Shown piece by piece: positions 1-6,134 of a DNA stretch of 6,735 nucleotides. Source of the DNA: Spongiibacteraceae bacterium. Lineage in GTDB: Bacteria > Pseudomonadota > Gammaproteobacteria > Pseudomonadales > PIVM01. The stretch covers positions 1 through 6,735 of the forward strand of contig JAUXDF010000180.1 in NCBI GenBank assembly GCA_030618505.1, read 5' to 3'. Under the pieces are notes generated by a model that made no database searches, was not told where the DNA came from, and was given only the letters and a program-made list of their open reading frames with translations. The translations under genes were made by a program, and so were the position numbers. Numbering within the stretch: the stretch's first letter is position 1; each line of letters begins with the position of its first letter.

Positions 1-462
1 TTCCCTAATTTGATAGTGACACGGACTTTTTCCAAGGCCTTTGGTTTGGCTGGCTTGCGAGTGGGCTACAGCATATCAAACCCGCAGGTGGCGGATCTGC
101 TTAACCGTGTGCGCGCCCCTTTTAATGTCAACTCGATGGCTTTAGTGGCGGCGAATGCAGTATTGGGGGATGCCCAATACCTGACGGAGAGTCGGCGCGT
201 AAATGCTGAGGGAATGGCTCAGCTTGAAGCGGGTCTAAAAAAGCTGGGGCTATCATTTATACCCTCGGCAGGTAATTTTATTGCTGTGGATTTTGCTGGC
301 GGGGTGTTATCTGCTGCAGAGATCTATCAGCGGCTATTGGCGCAGGGTGTTATCGTACGGCCTGTGGGAGTTTATCAGATGCCCAATCATTTAAGGGTGT
401 CGATAGGCTTGGCGGAAGAAAATCAATTTTTTCTCGATGCATTGGCAAGGGTGCTGGGATAA
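1..462 (+). CDS. hisC: Histidinol-phosphate / aromatic aminotransferase, C-terminal part (5' end outside window)
   Basis: PLP-dependent class I/II aminotransferase of the HisC family. It transfers an amino group between glutamate and imidazole-acetol phosphate; members in this gene context are known to act also on aromatic keto acids such as 4-hydroxyphenylpyruvate. Reading frame 1 is open from the first base, so the gene enters from the left; 153 residues remain of a family length of about 350-370. Visible residues 9-23 hold the cofactor site: TFSKAFGLAGLRVGY, with K12 the expected Schiff-base lysine and R20 the expected PLP-phosphate arginine. R132 in NHLRVSIG is the usual substrate-carboxylate arginine. 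The TAA at 460-462 lies two bases before tyrA, so the two are probably co-transcribed and translationally coupled. In Pseudomonas the gene at this place is called hisC2 or hisHb. Whether it serves histidine, tyrosine/phenylalanine or both cannot be decided from this fragment. Confidence 0.93.
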   Translation, partial: FPNLIVTRTFSKAFGLAGLRVGYSISNPQVADLLNRVRAPFNVNSMALVAANAVLGDAQYLTESRRVNAEGMAQLEAGLKKLGLSFIPSAGNFIAVDFAGGVLSAAEIYQRLLAQGVIVRPVGVYQMPNHLRVSIGLAEENQFFLDALARVLG

Positions 463-464
463 CC

Positions 465-1370
465 ATGTCTACAAAACAGCTAATCAATCGTATGGTGATT
501 TTGGGTTTGGGCTTGATTGGCGGCTCCTTGGCTAAGGCGGCGAAAGAGCGTGGCCTGGTTGCTGAAGTGGTGGCCTGGGGGCATCGAGAAGCATCTTTAA
601 AGCTGGGTGTTGAGCTGGGAATTATTGACCGCTACAGTCTTGAATTGAGCGAAGCGGTAGCCGGTGCGGATATTATTGTTATCGCAACGCCCACACAGAT
701 TTCCGAAAAGATGATTCATCAGTTGGCCGATATTGGAGTGGGTGACTGTATTATTACCGATGTGGCTAGCGTTAAAGGAAATTTGGTCGCTGCCGCCGAG
801 GCAGCTTTTGGGCGCGTGCCTGCGAGAATGGTTCTGGCGCACCCTATCGCTGGTTCTGAAAAAAGCAGTGTGACTGCGGCTAAAGCGGATCTTTATGAAA
901 ACCATCGGGTGATCCTGACTCCCAACGAACAGACCGACCCGGCCGCTTTGTCGCTGGTGACAACACTTTGGCAGGCTGTGGGTGCCGAGGTGGTGAGCAT
1001 GGCGGTGGATGAGCATGACCACGTGCTGGCAGCCACCAGTCATTTGCCCCATGTATTGGCTTATTCTCTGGTTGATGCCCTTGTCACTATGGAGGATCGT
1101 CGGGAAGTGTTTCGATTTGCTGCTGGTGGTTTGCGTGACTTTACCCGAATTGCTTCCAGTAGCCCGCAAATGTGGCAGGAGATAGTGATGGCCAACCGCG
1201 AGGCGGTGCTGGAGTCAATAGAGGGTTTTCTGAGTCATTTGAATACGCTTAAGGATCATATTGCCGAAGGTGACGATCAGCAAATAATGGAAATATTTAC
1301 CCGCGCAAAAGCGGCAAGAGATGATTTTACCGAGATGCTTGCAAGCACCAACGCGACACGCAAGCCTTAA
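465..1370 (+). CDS. tyrA: Prephenate (cyclohexadienyl) dehydrogenase, stand-alone
   Basis: Cytosolic enzyme that oxidatively decarboxylates prephenate to 4-hydroxyphenylpyruvate, or arogenate to tyrosine, in tyrosine synthesis. The 301 residues match a single-domain TyrA without a fused chorismate mutase. The N-terminal Rossmann domain has the nucleotide loop GLGLIGGS (14-21). DVASVKG (99-105) and HPIAGSE (126-132) are family motifs around the active site; H126 fits the conserved histidine. SHLPH (192-196) and GGLRDFTRIASSSP (221-234) mark the helical C-terminal domain. The end of the second Rossmann strand reads AWGHRE (37-42), without the acidic residue typical of strict NAD enzymes, so NADP or mixed use is possible (inference). 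The ATG starts two bases after the hisC stop and no better start is visible. The gene is in the same frame as aroA downstream, with only its TAA between them; in Pseudomonas the two form one polypeptide. Confidence 0.96.
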   Translation: MSTKQLINRMVILGLGLIGGSLAKAAKERGLVAEVVAWGHREASLKLGVELGIIDRYSLELSEAVAGADIIVIATPTQISEKMIHQLADIGVGDCIITDVASVKGNLVAAAEAAFGRVPARMVLAHPIAGSEKSSVTAAKADLYENHRVILTPNEQTDPAALSLVTTLWQAVGAEVVSMAVDEHDHVLAATSHLPHVLAYSLVDALVTMEDRREVFRFAAGGLRDFTRIASSSPQMWQEIVMANREAVLESIEGFLSHLNTLKDHIAEGDDQQIMEIFTRAKAARDDFTEMLASTNATRKP

Positions 1371-1415
1371 AAAACCAAAGTAACACAAACAACAGCACTA
1401 ATTTCGGAACTCCAC
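1371..1415 (+). other. In-frame open spacer between tyrA and aroA
   Basis: These 45 bases are exactly 15 sense codons in the frame shared by tyrA (starts 465) and aroA (starts 1416). No stop occurs in the spacer, so the TAA at 1368-1370 is the only thing preventing a continuous tyrA-aroA reading frame. A short GGA (1406-1408), about seven bases before the aroA ATG, could act as a weak ribosome-binding site; there is no strong Shine-Dalgarno. I see no promoter or terminator in the spacer. Confidence 0.85.
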
Positions 1416-2753
1416 ATGTCTGCATCAAATAACGCCCAGGGCGAGCAAGCCGTGACTTATATTGCCCAAAGCGGCGGCCCCATTGAGGGCTCTGTGCGTG
1501 TGCCTGGTGATAAGTCGATTTCACACCGCTCGATTATGCTGGGTGCGCTGGCCAAAGGTACAACGACTGTTGAGGGTTTTTTGGAAGGAGAGGACGCACT
1601 GGCGACACTTAATGCCTTTCGTTCGATGGGAGTCAATATTGAAGGGCCGGAGCAGGGGCGTGTGATCATTCACGGTGTGGGGATTAATGGTTTGCAAGCA
1701 CCAGAGGGGCCACTTGATTTGGGTAACTCAGGAACCTCGATGCGGCTGCTTTCTGGTCTGCTCGCTGGCCAATCATTTGATAGTGAACTGACAGGCGATG
1801 GCTCGCTGTCAACGCGACCTATGCGTCGTGTCACCGTACCTTTGGCGCAAATGGGCGCAGAAATTGAAACGGCTGAAGGTGGTACGCCGCCCCTGCGGAT
1901 TAAAGGCGGTGCGGTGTTGAAGGGCTTTGAGTACGACATGCCAATCGCCAGTGCACAGGTTAAATCCTGTCTTTTGCTGGCTGGCCTTTATGCTGATGGG
2001 GAAACTGCGGTTATAGAGCCGGCGCCGACCCGGGATCATACCGAAAGAATGTTGCGTGGTTTTGGTTATCAGGTGTCTGTTAATGCCCAGAGGGCTTCGT
2101 TACTCGGTGGCGGTCAGTTGCAGTCAACAGAAATTGAAGTGCCTGCAGATATATCATCGGCTGCATTTTTTATGGTGGCGGCAAGTATTTGTCCCGGCTC
2201 TGATCTGTTGCTTGAGCATGTTGGCATTAACCCAACGCGGATCGGTGTGATTAATATTCTTAAGGCTATGGGTGCGGATATTGAATTACTTAATAGTAGA
2301 GAGGTTGGCGGTGAGCCGGTAGCGGATATTCGCGTGCGTTATGCGCCACTGAAAGGTATTAGTATTCCTGAGGATCAGGTGCCGCTGGCGATTGATGAGT
2401 TTCCGGTTTTATTTATTGCTGCCGCCTGTGCTGAGGGAAAAACGGTGCTTACCGGGGCTGAGGAACTTCGAGTTAAAGAGTCTGATCGTATTCAGGTTAT
2501 GGCGGATGGATTAAAGGTTTTGGGTGTTGATATTGAGCCGACAGAGGATGGCGCTGTTATTTGTGGCGGACAGTCCATTGGTGGTGGTGAAGTGGTCAGT
2601 CACGGCGATCACCGCATTGCAATGGCGTTTGCGGTAGCGGCGCTGCGTGCGGGGGGCAAAATCACTATTCGCGATTGTGCCAATGTCGCCACTTCTTTTC
2701 CCAATTTCATCGCTTTGGCTAATCAGGTGGGGTTTAATCTGCTTGTTGAATAA
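1416..2753 (+). CDS. aroA: 3-phosphoshikimate 1-carboxyvinyltransferase (EPSP synthase), class II type
   Basis: Sixth step of the shikimate pathway: joins phosphoenolpyruvate to shikimate-3-phosphate, in the cytosol, on the way to chorismate. The 445 residues cover the full two-domain fold. Visible motifs are VPGDKSISHRS (29-39, substrate binding), LGNSGTSMR (102-110), RPMRR (134-138), SAQVK (179-183), RDHTE (206-210), NPTR (272-275), IDEFP with D327 as the expected catalytic aspartate (326-330), ELRVKESDR with K354/E355 (350-358) and GDHRIAM (397-403). GDKS, SAQVK, RDHTE and NPTR are the motif set used to define class II EPSP synthases such as the CP4 enzyme. However, the residue matching E. 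coli Gly96 and CP4 Ala100 is glycine here (G106), and the site matching E. coli Pro101 is leucine (L111). The ATG at 1416 is the first start after the tyrA stop. The protein carries about 13 poorly conserved residues before the conserved TYIAQSGG region. Co-transcription with tyrA is likely. Confidence 0.97.
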   Translation: MSASNNAQGEQAVTYIAQSGGPIEGSVRVPGDKSISHRSIMLGALAKGTTTVEGFLEGEDALATLNAFRSMGVNIEGPEQGRVIIHGVGINGLQAPEGPLDLGNSGTSMRLLSGLLAGQSFDSELTGDGSLSTRPMRRVTVPLAQMGAEIETAEGGTPPLRIKGGAVLKGFEYDMPIASAQVKSCLLLAGLYADGETAVIEPAPTRDHTERMLRGFGYQVSVNAQRASLLGGGQLQSTEIEVPADISSAAFFMVAASICPGSDLLLEHVGINPTRIGVINILKAMGADIELLNSREVGGEPVADIRVRYAPLKGISIPEDQVPLAIDEFPVLFIAAACAEGKTVLTGAEELRVKESDRIQVMADGLKVLGVDIEPTEDGAVICGGQSIGGGEVVSHGDHRIAMAFAVAALRAGGKITIRDCANVATSFPNFIALANQVGFNLLVE

Positions 2754-2809
2754 TTATTGGGTTGTTGTTTTCAAGCTGTCTAGGGTTTCTATCTAAGGTT
2801 TAAATATAC

Positions 2810-3505
2810 GTGAACAAAAAGAAAATATTGCCAGTTGTTACTATTGATGGACCTGGTGGCTCAGGTAAAGGGACGATCAGTCAATTGCTGGCGGACAGAT
2901 TGGGCTGGCATATGCTCGATAGTGGCGCTCTTTATCGCCTGTTGGCTCAAGCGGCTGTGAGTCATGCCGTAGCGCTCGACGATGCCGAGGCCTTGAAAGT
3001 ATTGGCGATTAATCTGGATGTTCAGTTTGTTGCGGCTAGTACACCCTCTGGAGAAAGCGGGGTTTTACTTGAAGGCAACGACGTGTCTCGGATTATCAGA
3101 ACGGAAGGTATTGGCAGTATGGCCTCGCAGGTGGCTGCTTTGCCCTTGGTCAGAGGTGCACTGTTAGAGCGGCAGCGGGCTTTTTTGCAGCCCCCCGGGT
3201 TGGTGGCAGACGGGCGAGATATGGGGACCGTGGTGTTTTCGGATGCCCCCTTAAAGATCTATCTCACCGCCAGCGCTGAAGAACGTGCACAGCGTCGATT
3301 TAAGCAGTTGAAAGATAAGGGTGAAAGTGTTAGTCTCGCCGCGCTTTTAGAGGACATCAAGGCACGCGATCATCGCGATATGAATCGCGCCACTGCTCCT
3401 CTAAAACCTGCAGACGATGCGGTCGTGCTGGATAGTACCTCGATGACAATAAATCAAGTGCTTGATTATATTGTGAAAGAGCTTGAAGGAAGGCAGTTAA
3501 CGTAG
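2810..3505 (+). CDS. cmk: Cytidylate kinase (GTG start)
   Basis: Phosphorylates CMP and dCMP with ATP, recycling cytidine nucleotides from RNA and phospholipid turnover. The 231 residues fit the usual bacterial length of about 225-230. The P-loop is GPGGSGKG (14-21, K20). DSGALYR (37-43) and ADGRDMGTVVF (133-143) match CMP-binding segments of the family. RDHRDMNRA (186-194) is the arginine-rich lid region contacting phosphates and CMP. The GTG start is chosen because the reading gives the normal short N-terminus directly before VTIDGPGGSGKG, and no ATG lies between the upstream gene and the P-loop. The possible ribosome-binding site is AAGG at 2795-2798, a rather long 11 bases before the GTG. 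The 56-base gap after aroA shows neither a terminator nor a clear promoter, so cmk probably belongs to the upstream operon. cmk directly before rpsA is a common proteobacterial arrangement. Confidence 0.96.
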   Translation: MNKKKILPVVTIDGPGGSGKGTISQLLADRLGWHMLDSGALYRLLAQAAVSHAVALDDAEALKVLAINLDVQFVAASTPSGESGVLLEGNDVSRIIRTEGIGSMASQVAALPLVRGALLERQRAFLQPPGLVADGRDMGTVVFSDAPLKIYLTASAEERAQRRFKQLKDKGESVSLAALLEDIKARDHRDMNRATAPLKPADDAVVLDSTSMTINQVLDYIVKELEGRQLT

Positions 3506-3532
3506 TTTGTAGTTGAATAGGCGCTTGTCTTT

Positions 3533-3646
3533 GGCTGGAAACCAGCTTGGCTTTAGACGGGTAATTTATGAATGGCCCATGTTTGCTGGAGGCATGGTTG
3601 CAATGACGGTTCTTTGTTTCACCGTCTATTTACAGGTATTTTACTA
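3533..3646 (+). promoter_or_regulatory. Structured rpsA 5' leader, candidate S1 autoregulation site
   Basis: Three consecutive stem-loops can be drawn before the rpsA ATG. The first is GCTGG (3534-3538) with CCAGC (3542-3546) around a tight AAA loop. The second is CCATG (3577-3581) with CATGG (3593-3597), loop containing GGAGG (3588-3592). The third is a perfect 6-bp stem, GACGGT (3605-3610) with ACCGTC (3621-3626), around a T-rich 10-base loop. The stretch from 3627 to the ATG is AT-rich and unpaired, with only AGG (3634-3636) resembling a Shine-Dalgarno. In E. coli and other gammaproteobacteria the rpsA leader is known to fold into hairpins, lack a good Shine-Dalgarno and be repressed by free S1 protein; the layout here fits. 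An alternative pairing of GACGG (3556-3560) with CCGTC (3622-3626) is possible. I could not identify a convincing rpsA promoter in this gap. Confidence 0.6.
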
Positions 3647-5326
3647 ATGAGCGATAGCTTTGCGGATCTCTTCGAAGAAAGTTTAAAAACCCTTGATATG
3701 AAACCCGGATCAATTGTTACTGGTGTAATAATTGATATTGATAGTGAGTGGGTTACTGTACACGCTGGATTGAAATCTGAAGGCGTTATTCCTCGCAGCG
3801 AGTTTATTGATGAAAAAGGCGAGTTGGGCTTGGAAATAGGTGATGAGGTGCAGGTTGCACTGGAAGCTGTAGAAGATGGTTTCGGTGAAACCAAGCTGTC
3901 ACGTGAAAAAGCCAAGCGTGCTGAAGCGTGGATCAGTCTTGAGAAAGCGTATGAAGCTGAAGAAGTGGTTACCGGTATTATTAATGGCAAGGTTAAAGGT
4001 GGATTTACCGTTGATGTAAACACTATTCGCGCCTTCCTGCCAGGTTCATTGGTTGATGTTCGTCCTGTTCGTGAAACGACTCACCTTGAAGGTAAGCCGT
4101 TGGAATTTAAAGTTATTAAGCTGGATCAAAAGCGTAATAACGTGGTTGTATCGCGTCGGGCTGTGATGGAAGAAGCTAACAGCGCTGAGCGTGATGCCTT
4201 GTTGGCCACCTTGCAAGAAGGTATGGCAATTAAAGGTATCGTTAAGAATTTGACCGATTACGGCGCCTTTGTTGATTTAGGTGGTGTTGATGGTCTGTTG
4301 CACATCACCGATATGGCCTGGAAGCGAATCAAGCATCCGAGCGAAATCGTCAATGTTGGCGACGAGATTGATGTTAAAGTCCTTAAGTTTGACCGTGAGC
4401 GCAATCGTGTTTCCCTTGGCCTGAAGCAGTTGGGTGAAGATCCATGGATTGAAGTCACTAATCGCTATCCAGAGGGTGCAAGAGCTACTGCACGCGTTAC
4501 AAATCTGACTGATTACGGTTGTTTTGCCGAACTGGAAGAAGGCGTTGAGGGTCTGGTTCACGTTTCTGAAATGGATTGGACTAACAAGAATGTACATCCT
4601 TCAAAAATCGTTAATGTAGGTGACGAAGTTGAAGTAATGGTTCTGGATATTGACGAAGAGCGTCGTCGTATTTCTTTGGGTATCAAGCAGTGTCAGCAGA
4701 ACCCATGGGATGCATTTGGCGAGAAGAGTGTTAAAGGCGATAAGATTTCCGGTACCATCAAGTCCATTACTGATTTTGGTATCTTTATTGGCCTTGACGG
4801 CAATATCGACGGCCTGGTTCATCTGTCTGATATCTCTTGGCAGGAAACTGGCGAAGAGGCTGTTCGCAAGTACAAGAAAGGCGATGAGATTGAAACTGTT
4901 ATTCTTTCAATCGATCCAGAGCGTGAGCGTATTTCCTTGGGAATCAAGCAGTTGGATGAGGATCCATTCTCAGACTACGTCGCTGTCAACGACAAGGGAA
5001 GCATCGTTAATGGTGTGATCAAAGAAGTTGATGCCAAGGCCGCTGTTATCACCTTGAGTGATGATGTTGAGGGTGTGCTGAGAGCTTCCGAGATTAGCCG
5101 TGATAAGGTCGAAGATGCCCGCAATGTACTGAAGGACGGTGAGGCGATTGAAGTTAAGATCATCAGTGTTGATCGTAAGAATCGTGTTATCAGTCTGTCT
5201 GTTAAAGCGAAGGATTTTGATGACGAGAAAGAGGCTGTTAAAGTACTGAAAGAGAAGGAGCAGGAAGCTGCTGCCCCGGCTACAATTGGTGATTTGATCA
5301 AGGCTCAAATGCAAAATAAAGAGTAG
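3647..5326 (+). CDS. rpsA: 30S ribosomal protein S1
   Basis: RNA-binding protein of the small ribosomal subunit that captures and unfolds mRNA for initiation. The 559 residues equal the usual gammaproteobacterial length (E. coli 557). Six S1/OB-fold repeats lie at roughly 19-87, 105-171, 192-260, 277-347, 364-434 and 451-520, followed by a charged tail ending in GDLIKAQMQNKE. The N-terminal segment MSDSFADLFEESL is the conserved ribosome-docking part and supports the ATG at 3647. The frame is open upstream to an ATG at 3572, but that would add 25 unrelated residues across the leader hairpins and is rejected. Repeats 3-5 carry the typical LTDYGAFVDL / LTDYGCFAEL / ITDFGIFIGL strands and SLGxKQ ends; the relation is visible in the DNA too (4670-4690 and 4931-4951 agree at 19 of 21 bases). 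The gene ends with tandem stops, TAG then TAA, consistent with strong expression. Its mRNA leader suggests feedback control by S1. Confidence 0.98.
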   Translation: MSDSFADLFEESLKTLDMKPGSIVTGVIIDIDSEWVTVHAGLKSEGVIPRSEFIDEKGELGLEIGDEVQVALEAVEDGFGETKLSREKAKRAEAWISLEKAYEAEEVVTGIINGKVKGGFTVDVNTIRAFLPGSLVDVRPVRETTHLEGKPLEFKVIKLDQKRNNVVVSRRAVMEEANSAERDALLATLQEGMAIKGIVKNLTDYGAFVDLGGVDGLLHITDMAWKRIKHPSEIVNVGDEIDVKVLKFDRERNRVSLGLKQLGEDPWIEVTNRYPEGARATARVTNLTDYGCFAELEEGVEGLVHVSEMDWTNKNVHPSKIVNVGDEVEVMVLDIDEERRRISLGIKQCQQNPWDAFGEKSVKGDKISGTIKSITDFGIFIGLDGNIDGLVHLSDISWQETGEEAVRKYKKGDEIETVILSIDPERERISLGIKQLDEDPFSDYVAVNDKGSIVNGVIKEVDAKAAVITLSDDVEGVLRASEISRDKVEDARNVLKDGEAIEVKIISVDRKNRVISLSVKAKDFDDEKEAVKVLKEKEQEAAAPATIGDLIKAQMQNKE

Positions 5327-5338
5327 TAACAAGCTCTT

Positions 5339-5373
5339 ACAGAGGGCGGATTTGAAAAAATCCTCCTCTGTTT
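5339..5373 (+). terminator. Hairpin terminator or attenuator after rpsA
   Basis: The outer arm ACAGAGG (5339-5345) pairs with CCTCTGT (5365-5371). The inner arm GGATTT (5348-5353) pairs with AAATCC (5358-5363) around a GAAA tetraloop (5354-5357). Only a small asymmetric bulge (GC at 5346-5347 opposite T5364) interrupts the 13-bp stem. It starts 12 bases after the rpsA TAG. The T run after the stem is short (5371-5373, then G), so it may terminate only partly or protect the rpsA mRNA 3' end. Confidence 0.65.
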
Positions 5374-5375
5374 GC

Positions 5376-5404
5376 TAGACGTCAAGGTTCGGCTAGGCTA
5401 TATT
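5376..5404 (+). promoter_or_regulatory. Candidate sigma-70 promoter for ihfB
   Basis: The -35-like TAGACG (5376-5381, 4 of 6 to TTGACA) and the -10-like TATATT (5399-5404, 5 of 6 to TATAAT) are 17 bp apart, the ideal spacing. Transcription would begin near 5411, giving a leader of about 30 bases before the ihfB ATG. The site lies directly behind the rpsA hairpin, which makes a terminator followed by a fresh promoter plausible. No experimental support is available from sequence alone. Confidence 0.5.
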
Positions 5405-5440
5405 TTAACGACGAAGCTGGATTACAGAGCAGAAGTGGTT

Positions 5441-5737
5441 ATGACAAAGTCCGAATTGATCGAGCGTATAGTGGCTAAACAGCAGCAGCTGTCGGCCAAG
5501 GACGTAGAGTTAGCGGTAAAAACTATATTGGAGCAGATGTCACAAACATTGGCATCGGGCAGTCGTATAGAGATACGGGGATTTGGTAGTTTTTCTCTGC
5601 ATTATCGTGCGCCTCGCAAGGGTCGAAACCCAAAGACGGGTGATGCGGTGCAGTTGGCAGGGAAGTACGTGCCTCATTTCAAACCCGGAAAGGAGATGAG
5701 AGAGCGGGTTAACGCCAGCATGCAAGCTGGCAGTTAG
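5441..5737 (+). CDS. ihfB: Integration host factor, beta subunit
   Basis: Small DNA-bending protein that pairs with IHF alpha (encoded elsewhere) and makes sharp bends at specific sites for recombination, replication and sigma-54 transcription. The 98 residues are close to the E. coli length of 94. The N-terminal helices (MTKSELIERI to about residue 37) form the dimer body. RIEIRGFGSFSLHYR (42-56) is the DNABII core, and the DNA-embracing arm is APRKGRNPKTGD (57-68), with P64 in the position of the intercalating proline. VPHFKPGKEMRERVN (77-91) is the conserved C-terminal part. The sequence fits IHF beta rather than HU. The frame extends upstream to TTG at 5372, but the ATG at 5441 gives the family N-terminus. 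The ribosome-binding site is weak (AGAAG, 5431-5435). It follows rpsA as in many gammaproteobacteria, with its own candidate promoter and a strong terminator behind it. Confidence 0.96.
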   Translation: MTKSELIERIVAKQQQLSAKDVELAVKTILEQMSQTLASGSRIEIRGFGSFSLHYRAPRKGRNPKTGDAVQLAGKYVPHFKPGKEMRERVNASMQAGS

Positions 5738-5764
5738 TCTGTATCTTTTGATATCTGATTATTT

Positions 5765-5797
5765 AAAACGGTGTGGCCTGTGGTCATGCCGTTTTTT
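5765..5797 (+). terminator. Intrinsic terminator after ihfB
   Basis: AAAACGG (5765-5771) pairs with CCGTTTT (5789-5795). The stem continues inward through two G-T wobbles, then TGGCC (5774-5778) pairs with GGTCA (5782-5786, one wobble), closing on a TGT triloop. A run of six T (5792-5797) follows and partly overlaps the stem. The A tract on the other side means it could also work on the - strand, though no - strand gene is seen. It lies 27 bases after the ihfB stop and should end ihfB transcripts. Confidence 0.82.
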
Positions 5798-5830
5798 ACT
5801 ATCTGGAAACTGTGCTGGAAATTAGTCGAT

Positions 5831-6130
5831 ATGGCTGTTGTTAAAAAAATTATTTATGTTGTTATATTTCTGGTCGTGCTGGTTTATGGCGCATTATTTG
5901 TAACGCAAAATTCCCAGTCTATTGCCTTAAATCCGGTGTTATTACCCGCAGCAGAATATAGTTTGTCAACGGTGGTGATTCTTGCTTTTAGTATCGGCGG
6001 GTTGCTGGGAATGTTGTTCAGTCTTTCCATGTATCTAAAATCCAAGGGGCAAACCGTTCAGCTCAGCCTGAAGCTTAGGTCGGCGGAAAAGGAGTTGTCA
6101 AAATTTCGTACTGTTGTGGTAAAAGATTGA
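5831..6130 (+). CDS. lapA: Lipopolysaccharide assembly protein A (LapA/YciS, DUF1049)
   Basis: Small inner-membrane partner of LapB; in E. coli the pair is linked to FtsH-dependent turnover of LpxC and so to the rate of LPS synthesis. The 99 residues compare with about 100 in E. coli. Residues 7-24 form the first membrane helix after KK. The short loop VTQNSQSIALNPVLLP is typical of the family (QN, then hydrophobic, then LP). Residues 46-69 form the second helix with the GGLLGML turn. The tail from 70 is charged and helical (LKLRSAEKELSKF), probably a cytosolic coiled coil. The ATG at 5831 is chosen because it begins MAVVKKIIYVV and has GGAAA at 5817-5821, nine bases upstream. The open frame reaches back to GTG 5771, but that start would lie inside the ihfB terminator. 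Only 33 bases separate the terminator from this start, so the lapAB promoter is not obvious; read-through or an overlapping promoter is needed. Confidence 0.92.
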   Translation: MAVVKKIIYVVIFLVVLVYGALFVTQNSQSIALNPVLLPAAEYSLSTVVILAFSIGGLLGMLFSLSMYLKSKGQTVQLSLKLRSAEKELSKFRTVVVKD

Positions 6131-6134
6131 TTTC

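Noticed and set aside
597..1169. A 190-codon open frame on the - strand inside tyrA
   Set aside because: It lies fully antisense to a clearly conserved enzyme, its translation is rich in His, Ser, Gln and Arg with no recognisable domain, and no ribosome-binding site was seen.
3531..3559. Possible rpsA promoter, TTGGCT (3531-3536) and TAGACG (3554-3559) with 17-bp spacing
   Set aside because: The -10 element matches only 3 of 6 bases and both elements fall at the first leader hairpin; too weak to annotate.
3572..3646. Upstream in-frame ATG that would extend S1 by 25 residues
   Set aside because: The extension covers the leader hairpins, is unlike the S1 N-terminus, and the ATG at 3647 gives the conserved start and normal length.
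4670..4951. Near-identical 21-base direct repeats at 4670-4690 and 4931-4951
   Set aside because: They encode the same position (ISLGIKQ) of successive S1 domains, so they reflect domain duplication and shared codon choice, not a mobile or regulatory repeat.
4650..5018. A 122-codon alternative + strand frame inside rpsA
   Set aside because: It is an out-of-frame shadow of the S1 repeats with no domain or initiation signal.
5372..5440. Upstream TTG start that would extend IHF beta by 23 residues
   Set aside because: The added segment overlaps the promoter candidate and matches no DNABII protein; MTKSEL at 5441 is the family start.
5771..5830. Upstream GTG start for lapA adding 20 residues
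   Set aside because: It sits inside the ihfB terminator stem and adds a segment not seen in LapA; ATG 5831 has a better ribosome-binding site.
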